Notes: a model not told the origin generated them from the sequence alone. Positions 17,683-26,542 are shown, counted from the stretch's first letter. The stretch: DNA of 64,000 nt from Catellatospora sp. KI3 (GCF_029948125.1 NZ_JASAMB010000027.1:1-64000); one strand, 5' to 3'. Numbers and translations are program-made.

Positions 17683-19164
17683 ATGACGAGCAGCATCGAG
17701 GCCACCTCGAGCGCCAACAAGGTCACCTTCGACGATCTCGGCTCGGACGAGGCCTTCCTCGCCGCGATCGACGAGACCATCAAGTACTTCAACGACGGCG
17801 ACATTGTCGAAGGCACCGTCGTCAAGGTCGACCGGGACGAGGTCCTGCTCGACATCGGCTACAAGACCGAGGGCGTCATCCCCTCGCGTGAGTTGTCGAT
17901 CAAGCACGATGTGGACCCTGCTGAGGTCGTCACCGTCGGTGATCACATCGAGGCCCTGGTCCTCCAGAAGGAGGACAAGGAGGGGCGTCTGATCCTCTCC
18001 AAGAAGCGCGCGCAGTACGAGCGGGCGTGGGGCACCATCGAGAAGATCAAGGAAGACGACGGCGTCGTCCGTGGCTCTGTCATCGAGGTCGTCAAGGGTG
18101 GTCTCATCCTGGACATCGGCCTGCGGGGCTTCCTGCCGGCCTCGCTCGTCGAGATGCGCCGCGTCCGTGACCTGCAGCCGTACGTCGGCCGCGAGCTCGA
18201 GGCGAAGATCATCGAGCTGGACAAGAACCGCAACAACGTGGTGCTCTCGCGTCGCGCCTACCTCGAGCAGACCCAGTCCGAGGTGCGCACCGAGTTCCTG
18301 AACAAGCTGCAGAAGGGCCAGGTCCGCAAGGGCGTCGTGTCCTCGATCGTCAACTTCGGCGCGTTCGTGGACCTCGGCGGCGTGGACGGTCTGGTGCACG
18401 TGTCCGAGCTGTCGTGGAAGCACATCGACCACCCGTCCGAGGTCGTCGAGGTCGGCACCGAGGTCGAGGTCGAGGTTCTCGACGTGGACCTGGACCGCGA
18501 GCGCGTCTCCCTGTCGCTCAAGGCGACGCAGGAGGACCCGTGGCGCCAGTTCGCCCGTACCCACGCGATCACGCAGATCGTGCCGGGTAAGGTCACCAAG
18601 CTGGTTCCGTTCGGTGCGTTCGTGCGCGTCGAGGACGGCATCGAGGGCCTGGTCCACATCTCCGAGCTGGCCGAGCGCCACGTGGAGATCCCGGAGCAGG
18701 TCGTGCAGGTCGGCTCGGACGTCATGGTCAAGGTCATCGACATCGACCTCGAGCGTCGCCGCATCTCGCTGTCGCTGAAGCAGGCCAACGAGGGCTTCGT
18801 CGAGGGCGAGGAGCACTTCGACCCGACGCTGTACGGCATGGCCGCCACGTACGACAACGAGGGCAACTACATCTACCCCGACGGCTTCGACCCGGAGACG
18901 GGCGAGTGGCTCGAGGGCTTCGAGAAGCAGCGCGAGCAGTGGGAGCAGCAGTACGCTGACGCCCGCACGCGCTGGGAGGCGCACACCAAGCAGGTCCAGA
19001 CCTCCCGCGCGGCCGACGCCGCCGCGGCGAGCGAGGTTCCGAGCGGCAACGTCTCCACCTCGACCCCGGTCCCGGCCAAGGCGGCGGAGGAGCCCAGCGG
19101 CACCCTCGCGACCGACGAGGCCCTGGCCGCCCTGCGCGAGAAGCTCGCCGGCGGCAAGGCCTGA
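17683..19164 (+). CDS. rpsA: 30S ribosomal protein S1
   Basis: 493 residues with four S1 RNA-binding domains, at about residues 36-105, 123-190, 209-277 and 294-363. Each has the S1 pattern (GDIVEGTVVKVDRDEVLLDI; GVVSSIVNFGAFVDLGGVDG; GKVTKLVPFGAFVRVEDGIE). The C-terminal tail beyond about 365 is acidic, then Ala/Ser/Thr-rich and ends EKLAGGKA. Four domains is the actinobacterial form, against six in E. coli. ATG at 17683 follows GGAG at 17668-17671; the open frame upstream from 17071 is not coding. An 18-bp terminator follows and coaE is next, the usual actinobacterial order. Confidence 0.96.
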   Translation: MTSSIEATSSANKVTFDDLGSDEAFLAAIDETIKYFNDGDIVEGTVVKVDRDEVLLDIGYKTEGVIPSRELSIKHDVDPAEVVTVGDHIEALVLQKEDKEGRLILSKKRAQYERAWGTIEKIKEDDGVVRGSVIEVVKGGLILDIGLRGFLPASLVEMRRVRDLQPYVGRELEAKIIELDKNRNNVVLSRRAYLEQTQSEVRTEFLNKLQKGQVRKGVVSSIVNFGAFVDLGGVDGLVHVSELSWKHIDHPSEVVEVGTEVEVEVLDVDLDRERVSLSLKATQEDPWRQFARTHAITQIVPGKVTKLVPFGAFVRVEDGIEGLVHISELAERHVEIPEQVVQVGSDVMVKVIDIDLERRRISLSLKQANEGFVEGEEHFDPTLYGMAATYDNEGNYIYPDGFDPETGEWLEGFEKQREQWEQQYADARTRWEAHTKQVQTSRAADAAAASEVPSGNVSTSTPVPAKAAEEPSGTLATDEALAALREKLAGGKA

Positions 19165-19183
19165 GGTAGGCGGTAGTTCTACA

Positions 19184-19223
19184 GCCGGTGGCCCCGGACT
19201 CCACGGAGTCCGGGGCCACCGGC
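19184..19223 (+). terminator. Terminator of rpsA
   Basis: A perfect 18-bp stem (19184-19201 with 19206-19223; starts GCCGGTGGCCCCGGACTC) closes on CACG, followed by CTCTCTGTCCC. It lies 20 bases after the rpsA stop. Confidence 0.88.
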
Positions 19224-19294
19224 CTCTCTGTCCCCCGGCCCGCGGCCCTTGCCCGCCCGCCGGTCCCGTTCCCGGTCTGCGGGGCGCAGCTGAG

Positions 19295-19347
19295 TTGCCG
19301 GGCAATCGGGGGTATGACGGTCCATGATTCGCTCGGTTGCCCGGCAA
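19295..19347. promoter_or_regulatory. Inverted repeat upstream of coaE
   Basis: TTGCCGGGCAA (19295-19305) and its perfect complement TTGCCCGGCAA (19337-19347) lie 31 bases apart, 27 bases before the coaE start. Each arm is itself nearly palindromic. This could be a paired operator or an mRNA hairpin; nothing in the sequence identifies a binder. Confidence 0.45.
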
Positions 19348-19374
19348 GTTGAACGGTCTCGGCGGCGTGCGACC

Positions 19375-19971
19375 ATGGGTCGCGTGCGATGGGTGGGACT
19401 GACCGGGGGTATCGGCTCCGGCAAGAGCGCGGTGGCGGCCCTGCTGGCCGAACGCGGCGCCGTGGTGATCGACTCGGACCGGATCGCGCGGGAGGTCGTC
19501 GCGCCCGGCACTGACGGGCTCGCCGAGGTGGTGGCCCGGTTCGGGAGCGGTGTGCTGGCTGCCGACGGGTCGCTGGACCGGCCCGCGCTCGGGAAGCTGG
19601 TCTTCGGCGACGAGGCCGCCCGCCGGGACCTCGAGGCGATCATCCACCCGCGCGTACGGGCGCGAACCGCCGAGCTGGCCGCTGCCGCACCGTCGGACGC
19701 CGTCGTCGTCAACGACGTACCGCTGCTGGTTGAGGCGGGCCTGGCCGGCAATTACGAGCTGGTGATCGTGGTCTTCGCCGACGAGGCGACCCGGATGGGA
19801 CGCCTGGTGCGCGACCGAGGCATGACCGAGGCCGACGCGATCGCCCGATTCGCCGCCCAGGCGACCGACGAGCAGCGGCGGGCGGTGGCCGACATGGCGA
19901 TCGTCAACGAGGGCACCCTCGACGACCTGCGCAGCGCCGTCGACGAGATCTGGCCCCGGCTGCAGAGCTGA
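19375..19971 (+). CDS. coaE: Dephospho-CoA kinase
   Basis: Catalyses the last step of coenzyme A synthesis. 198 residues, the compact single-domain form. P-loop GGIGSGKS is at residues 11-18, followed by [20 protein letters not shown] and the conserved [20 protein letters not shown] block. ATG at 19375 is used; GTG at 19384 (VRWVGLTGG) is an equally plausible start because no clear ribosome site distinguishes them. It lies between rpsA and uvrB, a common actinobacterial position. Confidence 0.94.
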   Translation: MGRVRWVGLTGGIGSGKSAVAALLAERGAVVIDSDRIAREVVAPGTDGLAEVVARFGSGVLAADGSLDRPALGKLVFGDEAARRDLEAIIHPRVRARTAELAAAAPSDAVVVNDVPLLVEAGLAGNYELVIVVFADEATRMGRLVRDRGMTEADAIARFAAQATDEQRRAVADMAIVNEGTLDDLRSAVDEIWPRLQS

Positions 19972-19996
19972 TCACCACCTGCGCCGGCGCGGCGGA

Positions 19997-20156
19997 CTGC
20001 GACGTGCCTGCGCCAGCGGACTGCGATGGCCCGGTGGTAGCGGGGTGTACTGCGGCGGCCCGGTGGTAGCGGGGTGTACTGCGGCGGCCCGGTGGCGACT
20101 GCGGTGGGTCGGTGGCAGCGCGGCGGACTGCGGTGGGTCGGTGGCCGCGGGGCGGA
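19997..20156. repeat. 29-bp minisatellite, about six units
   Basis: Units starting CTGCG begin at 19997 (24 bases, diverged), 20021, 20050, 20079 (short, 20 bases), 20099 and 20128. The two at 20029-20057 and 20058-20086, in a shifted phase, are identical over 29 bases. The 20099 and 20128 units form a second near-identical pair. Confidence 0.85.
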
Positions 20157-20215
20157 TCGGCGGTTGGTGCGGCTGGCGGTGGCCGATCGGGCGGCAGGGT
20201 GGCGGAGGGCTGGTG

Positions 20216-20280
20216 AAGATCGCTGTCAGCGGTCGTTATGCCGGCTAGAAGCCACTCTTTTGACCACTGGCGGCGATCAT
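20216..20280. repeat. Dispersed 65-bp inverted repeat family C, copy 2
   Basis: This has the same length and ends as 11852-11916: it starts AAGATCGCTGTCAGCGGTCG and ends GCGATCAT, with a similar loop (GGCTAGAAGCC). Diverged half-copies follow at 20297 (AAGATCGCTGCTGGCGGTC) and 20391 (AAGATCGCGACCCCCGGCC). Confidence 0.65.
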
Positions 20281-20470
20281 GGGCGGAATGGGCTGCAAGA
20301 TCGCTGCTGGCGGTCAGATCCATGCACGGCCCAACCGCCGGAACCCATATTCGGTCCGTGACTACCGATCACGCGGCGGGCACGGCGTCGAAGATCGCGA
20401 CCCCCGGCCATTTGCCTGCACAGGCGCGCGCACCAGTCCCTTGGACGCGGGCAGGACGCGCGCAGATTGC

Positions 20471-20524
20471 GTTAAGAAGGGCCCCTTCTACATCGCAAAG
20501 CGATAAGAAGGGGCCCTTCCTTAC
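20471..20524. terminator. GGGCCC-cored hairpin, likely bidirectional terminator
   Basis: Left arm 20471-20496 (GTTAAGAAGGGCCCCTTCTA, then CATCGC) pairs with 20500-20524 around AAA. The apical part ATCGCAAAGCGAT is perfect, and each arm is itself a GGGCCC palindrome. It lies about 40 bases beyond the end of the minus-strand lipoprotein gene. A shorter relative with AGGGCCCC arms is at 32486-32511. Confidence 0.7.
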
Positions 20525-20560
20525 CCGACCCGGAGGGCCGGGGGCGGGGCGGGCGGGGCG

Positions 20561-22186
20561 TCAGCTGACGCGGATGGGGAGGGCGGGTGGCGGGTCGCTC
20601 AGGTCCAGGTCCAGCTGGGCGAAGCCGCCCGTGGCGGTACGCAGTTCCAGCCGCTGCAGCACCCCGGAGTTGTCGATCCAGTACCGCATCCGGGCCTGCC
20701 CCGCGGGCACGTTGACCTCGACGGCCGTGGGCAGTTCGAACACGCCGACCGGTACCCCGCGCAGCACGTCGACCCGCAGCCGCCGCCCGTGCGAGCGGAT
20801 GTGCGCGGCCTCGTCGGGCGCCCCGCTGGCCAGCGACATCGCTTCGTGGATGAGGTAGTCCAGGTCGGTGATCTCGGCCTTGGTGCCGAGGTCGGCCCAG
20901 AGGGCGCGGTCCCAGTCGCCCTTGGGCGCGGGCAGCGGCGGCTCCTCGGTGGCCTTCCCGCCGGTCTTGCGGGTGGCCACACCGAGCCGGTCGGCGTGCA
21001 CGAGCACGTCGTACTCGGTGTCGTCGGAGTCGTGTACGGCCAGGTAGGCCAGGTGGCGCTGCCAGTCCAGCCAGCCGGAGCCCAGGCGCAGCGTGCCGGG
21101 CAGCACCGGCATGGTCAGCGTGACCTTGCCGCCGCGGGCGCGCAGGTTGCGCTGGCGCAGCCGCGACAGCATCTCGGCTTCCTTCTCGGTGATCTTCGTG
21201 GGGTTGATCGGCTGGCCGCCCAGCACCGCGGCGCGGGTGAACTCCTGCGGCTGGTCGCGCAGCAGATCCACGGTGGCGGGCAGGCCGGTGGCCAGCACCG
21301 CCTCCAGGCGGCGCAGCCCGCCCTTGGCGTCGAGCCAGTAGCCGACGGCGCCGCCGTGGGCCTCCAGCGAGTCCGGCGCGAGGGAGGGCTCGGGGCTGGC
21401 GGTCGGCGCGGCTGACTCGGTCAGGTTCGCCTCGTCCAGTTCACCCGCGTCGGGGTCGGCGGCGGCCGGTTCGGCGGTACTGGTGCCCGAGGCGGTCGGC
21501 GGGGCCGCCGACGGGGTGGCGGCGGCCGGGGCGGTCTGCGGCGGCAGGGCCGGGCCGAGCAGTACGTCGACCGGTACGCCTTCGAAGGCGTCGTGGCGTA
21601 CCCACTGGTTCTTGAGCGCGCCGAGCAGGTCGGCCGGGTCCTTGTCGGGGCGGGCGAGCAGGAACAGGAACGCCACCAGGTTGTCCAGTGGACGCTGCTC
21701 GTCGCTGCTGAGCTGGATCGGGCGTACCCGCCAGCCGTCCTCGGGCGCCTCCAGCGGCGGCATGCCGGGGGCCGTGGTGTCGGCGGCGGACTCGGCGCGG
21801 CCGGAGGCCGACACGGGGGCGACCGCGCCGGTGCGCACCGCGAGCACGCTCGGCGTCGCCTGGACCAGGGTGGTCTGGTCGGCCGGGTCGGTGACCGAGA
21901 GGTACACCAGTTCGCGGTGCCAGTCGATCCAGCCCGCGACCTTGGTCCTGCGCCCGTTCGGGCCGACGGTGCCGCGCAGGCCGACGCGGCCCTGCTCGTA
22001 GTTGAGCAGGCGCATCCCGGCCAGGCGCTTGAGCTCGCCCGCATCGAGGGCGCGGGTGCTCGGCACGGCCGGTTTCTTGGCGCTGCAGGAGGCCAGGCCG
22101 GTGCTCAACCCGGCGGCGAGGCCGAGCACGAGCCCGGTGGAGGCGATGATATTGACGACGCGGCGGCGGCCGGAGGTGACACCCAC
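20561..22186 (-). CDS. Lipoprotein with two tandem related domains, function unknown
   Basis: 541 residues. The N terminus has a basic region (GRRRVVN), a hydrophobic segment and the lipobox LASC with Cys34, so it should be a membrane-anchored lipoprotein. The body is an internal duplication: GWIDWHRELVYLSVTD near residue 86 matches GWLDWQRHLAYLAVHD near 372. Both halves then share a run ending FEGVPVDVLLGP / LRGVPVGVFELP and a final block GYWLDAKGGLRRLEAVLATG / RYWIDNSGVLQRLELRTATG. A Pro/Ala/Thr-rich linker of about 60 residues joins them. This resembles LppX/LolA-like lipid-binding folds in outline only. The start is GTG at 22186, with no clear ribosome site. Confidence 0.78.
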   Translation of the reverse strand: MGVTSGRRRVVNIIASTGLVLGLAAGLSTGLASCSAKKPAVPSTRALDAGELKRLAGMRLLNYEQGRVGLRGTVGPNGRRTKVAGWIDWHRELVYLSVTDPADQTTLVQATPSVLAVRTGAVAPVSASGRAESAADTTAPGMPPLEAPEDGWRVRPIQLSSDEQRPLDNLVAFLFLLARPDKDPADLLGALKNQWVRHDAFEGVPVDVLLGPALPPQTAPAAATPSAAPPTASGTSTAEPAAADPDAGELDEANLTESAAPTASPEPSLAPDSLEAHGGAVGYWLDAKGGLRRLEAVLATGLPATVDLLRDQPQEFTRAAVLGGQPINPTKITEKEAEMLSRLRQRNLRARGGKVTLTMPVLPGTLRLGSGWLDWQRHLAYLAVHDSDDTEYDVLVHADRLGVATRKTGGKATEEPPLPAPKGDWDRALWADLGTKAEITDLDYLIHEAMSLASGAPDEAAHIRSHGRRLRVDVLRGVPVGVFELPTAVEVNVPAGQARMRYWIDNSGVLQRLELRTATGGFAQLDLDLSDPPPALPIRVS

Positions 22187-22635
22187 GGCAGGTGCAACGT
22201 GCCGGGCGCGTACAGGTGACGTTCGGGGGCGGTGGGGTGGGAACGGGCCCGGAAGACGGGTCAGACCGTTCGCGGCGGCCGGTCGGCGCACACTTCGTGC
22301 GCGACCGCAGCGGTGCGCTCAGCGATCCTGCGGTGGGGCGGATCGGGGCTGCTACCGGTGCGCCGAGGGTGACAACCGGCCGGTGTGGAGGTCCGGTCTC
22401 CCCGGTACGGCCGCCGCGAGCGGCCTACCCCATGACGTTATCTCCGTGATAGATGACACACAATCGCAATATTGGAGCCGGTCACTCACTAAGGGTCACC
22501 CGTCGTCTGCCGTACGCGACGGGTGTCGGAAGTTGGCTGCCCACGGCCGGTGGCATGATCGCCGCAGCGTGGGGCCCGGATAGGTTGCCCCCGCGTGACC
22601 ATCGTCACCTTGCGTGGCATGTCGGAGGTTGAGCG
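22187..22635. other. Divergent intergenic region before uvrB
   Basis: About 450 bases between the lipoprotein gene (minus) and uvrB (plus). An AT-richer pocket lies near 22435-22490. No hairpin repeat of families A-C and no clear LexA box was found, and the open frames present have no recognisable product. Confidence 0.4.
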
Positions 22636-22641
22636 TAGGTT
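22636..22641 (+). promoter_or_regulatory. uvrB: -10 element (TAGGTT) of uvrB, probably leaderless
   Basis: TAGGTT is followed by seven bases and ATG at 22649. This supports that ATG over the upstream in-frame GTG at 22595 and ATG at 22619. Confidence 0.5.
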
Positions 22642-22648
22642 TGGCGGC

Positions 22649-24784
22649 ATGAGCGACCGGATCCCGCGCCTGGATGGCACGTTTCAGGTAATCAGCGAGT
22701 TCACGCCGGGAGGCGACCAGCCCGCGGCGATCGAGGACCTGGCCAAGCGGGTGCGCCGCGGCGACCGGCACACCGTGCTGCTCGGCGCGACGGGCACCGG
22801 CAAGTCGGCGACCACCGCGTGGCTGATCGAGCGGCTGCAGCGGCCCGCGCTGGTGCTCGCCCCGAACAAGACCCTGGCCGCGCAGCTGGCCAAGGAGTTC
22901 CGCGAGCTGATGCCCGACAACGCGGTGGAGTACTTCGTCAGCTACTACGACTACTACCAGCCCGAGGCGTACATCCCGCAGACGGACACCTACATCGAGA
23001 AGGACTCCTCGATCAACGAGGAGGTCGAGCGGCTGCGCCACTCGGCGACGATGTCGCTGCTCACGCGCCGGGACGTGATCGTGGTGGCGACCGTCAGCGC
23101 CATCTACGGCCTGGGCACCCCGCAGGAGTACCTGGAGCGCGCGGTGAAGGTCCGGGTGGGCGAGGAGCTCGACCGGGACAAGCTGCTGCGCCGCCTGGTC
23201 GACATCCAGTACGCGCGCAACGACCTGGCGTTCAACCGGGGCACGTTCCGGGTGCGCGGCGACACGCTGGAGATCATCCCGGCGTACGAGGAGCTGGCGC
23301 TGCGGATCGAGTTCTTCGGCGACGAGATCGAGCGCCTGTCGTACCTGCACCCGCTGACCGGCGACGTGGTGCGCGACGTCGACCAGATGCTGATCTTCCC
23401 GGCGACGCACTACGCGGCGGGCCCGGAGCGGATGGAGCGGGCGATCGCGGGCATCGAGGCGGAGCTGGAGGCGCGCCTGGCCGAGCTCGACCGGCAGAAC
23501 AAGCTGCTGGAGGCGCAGCGCCTGCGCATGCGCACCACCTACGACCTGGAGATGATGCGCCAGGTCGGCTTCTGCAACGGCATCGAGAACTACTCGCTGC
23601 ACATCGACGGCCGCGAGCCCGGCAGCCCGCCGCACTGCCTGCTCGACTACTTCCCGGACGACTTCGTCACCGTCATCGACGAGTCCCACGTGACCATCCC
23701 GCAGATCGGCGGCATGTACGAGGGCGACGCCTCGCGCAAGCGGGTGCTGGTCGAGCACGGCTTCCGGCTGCCCAGCGCGCAGGACAACCGGCCGCTGCGC
23801 TTCGACGAGTTCCTGGAGCGGGTGGGGCAGATGGTGTTCCTGTCCGCCACCCCGGGGCCGTGGGAGCTCAAGCAGGCCGGCGGCGAGTTCGTGGAGCAGG
23901 TGATCCGCCCGACCGGCCTGGTCGACCCGCAGGTGGTGGTGAAGCCGACCAAGGGCCAGATCGACGACCTGATGCACGAGATCCGGCTGCGCACCGAGCG
24001 CGACGAGCGGGTCCTGGTCACCACGCTGACCAAGAAGATGGCCGAGGACCTGACCGACTACCTGCTGGAGAACGGCATCCGGGTGCGCTACCTGCACTCG
24101 GAGGTCGACACCCTGCGCCGGGTGGAGCTGCTCAAGGAGCTGCGCATCGGGGAGTACGACGTGCTCGTCGGCATCAACCTGCTGCGGGAGGGCCTGGACC
24201 TGCCCGAGGTGTCGCTGGTGGCGATCCTCGACGCGGACAAGGAGGGCTTCCTGCGCAGCGGCACCTCGCTCATCCAGACCATCGGCCGCGCGGCGCGAAA
24301 CGTCTCCGGCGAGGTCCACATGTACGCCGACAAGATCACCCCGTCGATGGCGGCGGCGATCGACGAGACCGACCGGCGCCGGGCCAAGCAGGTGGCGTAC
24401 AACGAGGCCAACGGGGTCGATCCGCAGCCGCTGCGCAAGAAGATCCACGACATCCTGGACGACATCTACCGCGAGGCCGAGGACAGCGAGCTGGCGCTGG
24501 CCGGGGCGGGGATGATCGGCGGCTCCGGCCGGCAGATGTCGCGCGGCAAGGCGCCGGTGCCGGGCACCAAGTCCAAGGGCCGGGCCGGGGCCTCCGAACG
24601 GCGCGGCACCATCGTGGCCGAGAGCGCGGGCATGGCGCGGGCCGAGCTGCTGAAGCTGGTCGGCGAGTTGACCGACCAGATGCTGGCCGCCGCCGGTGAG
24701 CTGCAGTTCGAGCTGGCCGCCCGGATCCGCGACGAGATCGGCGAGCTGAAGAAGGAGCTGCGGCAGATGGACGCCGCCGCCTGA
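22649..24784 (+). CDS. uvrB: UvrABC system protein B (excinuclease subunit B)
   Basis: Damage-verifying helicase-like subunit of nucleotide excision repair, 711 residues, the normal actinobacterial length from this start. Walker A is [10 protein letters not shown] at residues 46-55. The damage-probing beta-hairpin region is [20 protein letters not shown] near 99. The DEAD-like box is VIDESHV, and helicase motifs V-VI are [20 protein letters not shown] and QTIGRAARN. The C-terminal UVR motif ([20 protein letters not shown]) binds UvrC or UvrA. Its partners uvrA and uvrC lie at 49.9 and 53.4 kb. Confidence 0.97.
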   Translation: MSDRIPRLDGTFQVISEFTPGGDQPAAIEDLAKRVRRGDRHTVLLGATGTGKSATTAWLIERLQRPALVLAPNKTLAAQLAKEFRELMPDNAVEYFVSYYDYYQPEAYIPQTDTYIEKDSSINEEVERLRHSATMSLLTRRDVIVVATVSAIYGLGTPQEYLERAVKVRVGEELDRDKLLRRLVDIQYARNDLAFNRGTFRVRGDTLEIIPAYEELALRIEFFGDEIERLSYLHPLTGDVVRDVDQMLIFPATHYAAGPERMERAIAGIEAELEARLAELDRQNKLLEAQRLRMRTTYDLEMMRQVGFCNGIENYSLHIDGREPGSPPHCLLDYFPDDFVTVIDESHVTIPQIGGMYEGDASRKRVLVEHGFRLPSAQDNRPLRFDEFLERVGQMVFLSATPGPWELKQAGGEFVEQVIRPTGLVDPQVVVKPTKGQIDDLMHEIRLRTERDERVLVTTLTKKMAEDLTDYLLENGIRVRYLHSEVDTLRRVELLKELRIGEYDVLVGINLLREGLDLPEVSLVAILDADKEGFLRSGTSLIQTIGRAARNVSGEVHMYADKITPSMAAAIDETDRRRAKQVAYNEANGVDPQPLRKKIHDILDDIYREAEDSELALAGAGMIGGSGRQMSRGKAPVPGTKSKGRAGASERRGTIVAESAGMARAELLKLVGELTDQMLAAAGELQFELAARIRDEIGELKKELRQMDAAA

Positions 24785-24797
24785 CCCCGGACAGGCG

Positions 24798-24831
24798 GCA
24801 GGGGCGCTCCGTCAGTGCGGTGCGCCCCTGC
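24798..24831. terminator. Terminator shared by uvrB and the hemerythrin gene
   Basis: GCAGGGGCGC (24798-24807) pairs with GCGCCCCTGC (24822-24831), 14 bases after the uvrB stop and 22 before the end of the convergent hemerythrin gene. It could serve both directions. Confidence 0.7.
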
Positions 24832-24852
24832 GTGCCCGGGTCTGTGCGTCGG

Positions 24853-25488
24853 TCACAGCTGGTCCGGGTAGGTCGGTCGGCCGGTCAGCATGTCGCGCAC
24901 CTTGTCGGCGGCGCCGAGCAGCGGGTCGGTCAGCCGGTTCCACGGCGGCGTGTTCGGCGCGGCCGGGTGCGGCCGGGTGACCGCCGCCTCCTCGGCGATG
25001 GCGGCCCGGTTGCCGAGGCGGATCAGCTCCTCGTCCGTGGCGGCCTGGGCCAGGCGGCCGTGGATGCGGCGGTCGGCGGTGTGCTTGTGCCGGCGCAGCT
25101 GCTGGTCGACCTCCAGCGCGAGCTCCTGGAACTTCTCGTCCTCCGGCGGCACGGCCTGCAGCGTCTGCAGCATCTGCCGGATCGCGCCGTCCTCGGCCAG
25201 CTCGCGGCTCACCAGATCGTCGCCGTCGGGCAGGTGCTTGCGCACGGCGGGCAGCAGGTACTGCTCCTCCGCGGCCAGGTGTCGGCTCACCACGGCCGTC
25301 ATCACCTCGGCGACCTGCTTGCGGCGCGACGGCGACGCCGAGGCGGCCTCCACGGCGAGTTCGGCCGAAAGCTTGGTGATCTGTCGGTGCTCCTGGGCCA
25401 GCATCTCGACGATGCTCTGGCCTGCGGGCTGGTAGTTCTGCTCGGCCTCGTCAGACAGCGGGGGGAGCGGGGGCAGGTCAGTAGTCAT
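24853..25488 (-). CDS. Hemerythrin (HHE) domain protein
   Basis: 211 residues. The N-terminal half is an HHE cation-binding four-helix domain with candidate di-iron ligands His34 (AQEHRQ), His70 and Glu74 (SRHLAAEEQYLLPAV) and His134/His136 (RRHKH). Such proteins bind oxygen, nitric oxide or iron, and actinobacterial members are often stress-linked; the exact role is unknown. The C-terminal 60 residues are Pro-rich and unassigned. The start is ATG at 25488. The DUF2238 membrane protein gene lies 39 bases upstream on the same strand, so the two probably form an operon. Confidence 0.85.
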   Translation of the reverse strand: MTTDLPPLPPLSDEAEQNYQPAGQSIVEMLAQEHRQITKLSAELAVEAASASPSRRKQVAEVMTAVVSRHLAAEEQYLLPAVRKHLPDGDDLVSRELAEDGAIRQMLQTLQAVPPEDEKFQELALEVDQQLRRHKHTADRRIHGRLAQAATDEELIRLGNRAAIAEEAAVTRPHPAAPNTPPWNRLTDPLLGAADKVRDMLTGRPTYPDQL

Positions 25489-25527
25489 GCGATCGGCCTA
25501 CCCGGGACCCGTTAGGGGTAAACCGCA

Positions 25528-26175
25528 TCATCCGTTCGGCTGATGTGTGCCCGGTCGCAGCGCCGCGAAAGCGCCCCCGAGCAGCGCGCCGAGCAGCGCC
25601 AGCGCCATGTCGGCGTGCGCGTCCCACACGTCGCCCTGCTGCCCGTTGTACGCCTCGGCCGCCTCCGGCGCCAGGCCGCGCGCGATCGCCCACTCGAACA
25701 GCTCGTACAGCGCGCCCGTGGCCAGCACCAGCTCCGCCGCGCGCAGCCAGGCCCGGCCGGACGGCATGCCCCGGTCACGCCACAGCCGCACCAGCACCGG
25801 CGCCAGCAGCAGCCCGTAGCCGAAGTGGACCAGCCGGTCGAAGTGGTTGCGGTGCCAGCCGAACCGCTCCGACAGCGACCGCCCGGTGAGCGCGGCGAAC
25901 CACTCGTCGTACGGCACGTACGAGTAGATCCAGCGCGCCGCCACGGTGTGCAGCGCCAGGAACGCCACCAGCAGCGCGAACGAGCCCAGCGGCAGCCGCA
26001 GCCGGTGCTGGGCCCACAGCAGCCCGCCGACCGCGACCACGGTCAGGCTGTGGTGCAGCGCCTGCTCGGCCGGCCAGCGCGGGTGCCACCACGACACCGC
26101 CACCAGCAGCGCGAACGCCGCCAGCACCAGCCGGTGCCCGGCCGGCAGCCATATCGACGGGCGTGCGGGGGTCAT
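25528..26175 (-). CDS. DUF2238 (YjdF-like) membrane protein
   Basis: 215 residues with about six membrane spans. The family pattern is clear: WIYSYVPYDEWFA, FGWHRNHFDRLVHFGYGLLL and GALYELFEWAIARGLAPEAA, then QGDVWDAHADMALALLGALL. The conserved His, Asp and Glu residues in these blocks suggest a membrane enzyme or metal site, but no function is established for the family. ATG at 26175 is preferred; GTG at 26238 would add 21 residues. It precedes the hemerythrin gene on the same strand. Confidence 0.85.
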   Translation of the reverse strand: MTPARPSIWLPAGHRLVLAAFALLVAVSWWHPRWPAEQALHHSLTVVAVGGLLWAQHRLRLPLGSFALLVAFLALHTVAARWIYSYVPYDEWFAALTGRSLSERFGWHRNHFDRLVHFGYGLLLAPVLVRLWRDRGMPSGRAWLRAAELVLATGALYELFEWAIARGLAPEAAEAYNGQQGDVWDAHADMALALLGALLGGAFAALRPGTHQPNG

Positions 26176-26542
26176 GGCGTCAGATGGTGCCAGCACGAAT
26201 GCGTCGCCGCTGCCCCGTGCGTGATCTAGGCCCGCCACCCGTGACCGGCATCGACCCCCCCGTTCAGCCCGCTCACCACCGCCGACGTGCCCGCGGTGGC
26301 GCGGCTGGCGGCCCGCTGCCTGGCCGCCGACGGCGGCTTGGCTCGCTGCGGGCGAGGCTTCGTCGCCCCGCGCTACGCCGCCTAGGCCGATTCGCTCCGC
26401 TCAGCCGGCCCGCCCACTTCACCGCCACGCGCTGAGGCCTTCGGCTGCAGTTTCGGGGGAAACTGCAGCCAAGACGCCCAAGATTCGTGCACTTTCCCCG
26501 AAACTGCACGCCCAGGCCGCAGCGCGGGCGGGGCGGGGCGGG
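26176..26542. other. Intergenic region between the DUF2238 and hydrolase genes
   Basis: 367 bases between two genes on the minus strand. It contains hairpin repeat B copy 3 at its left-to-centre boundary with the hydrolase gene (26445-26509). The remainder is GC-rich sequence with no recognisable gene. Confidence 0.5.
26445..26509. repeat. Dispersed hairpin repeat family B, copy 3
   Basis: CTGCAGTTTCGGGGGAAACT (from 26445) and TGCACTTTCCCCGAAACTGC (to 26507) form the arms. They match copy 1 at 11106-11169 apart from one extra G and the central 20 bases. It lies 33 bases past the stop of the minus-strand hydrolase gene and may terminate it. Confidence 0.78.

Larger units (their letters stand above)
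19972..20560. other. Repeat-rich intergenic region between coaE and the lipoprotein gene
   Basis: 589 bases without a convincing gene, between two convergent genes. It holds a 29-bp minisatellite (19997-20156), inverted repeat C copy 2 (20216-20280) with diverged fragments starting at 20297 and 20391 (each AAGATCGC), and a GGGCCC-cored hairpin (20471-20524). The short open frames here lack any coding character. Confidence 0.7.

Noticed and set aside
19997-20156. CRISPR-like array
   Set aside because: Units are directly adjacent with no unique spacers, and no cas genes are present; it is a minisatellite.
20238-20858. Plus-strand open frame running into the lipoprotein gene
   Set aside because: Its first part is repeat DNA and the rest is antisense to the lipoprotein; it has no ribosome site.
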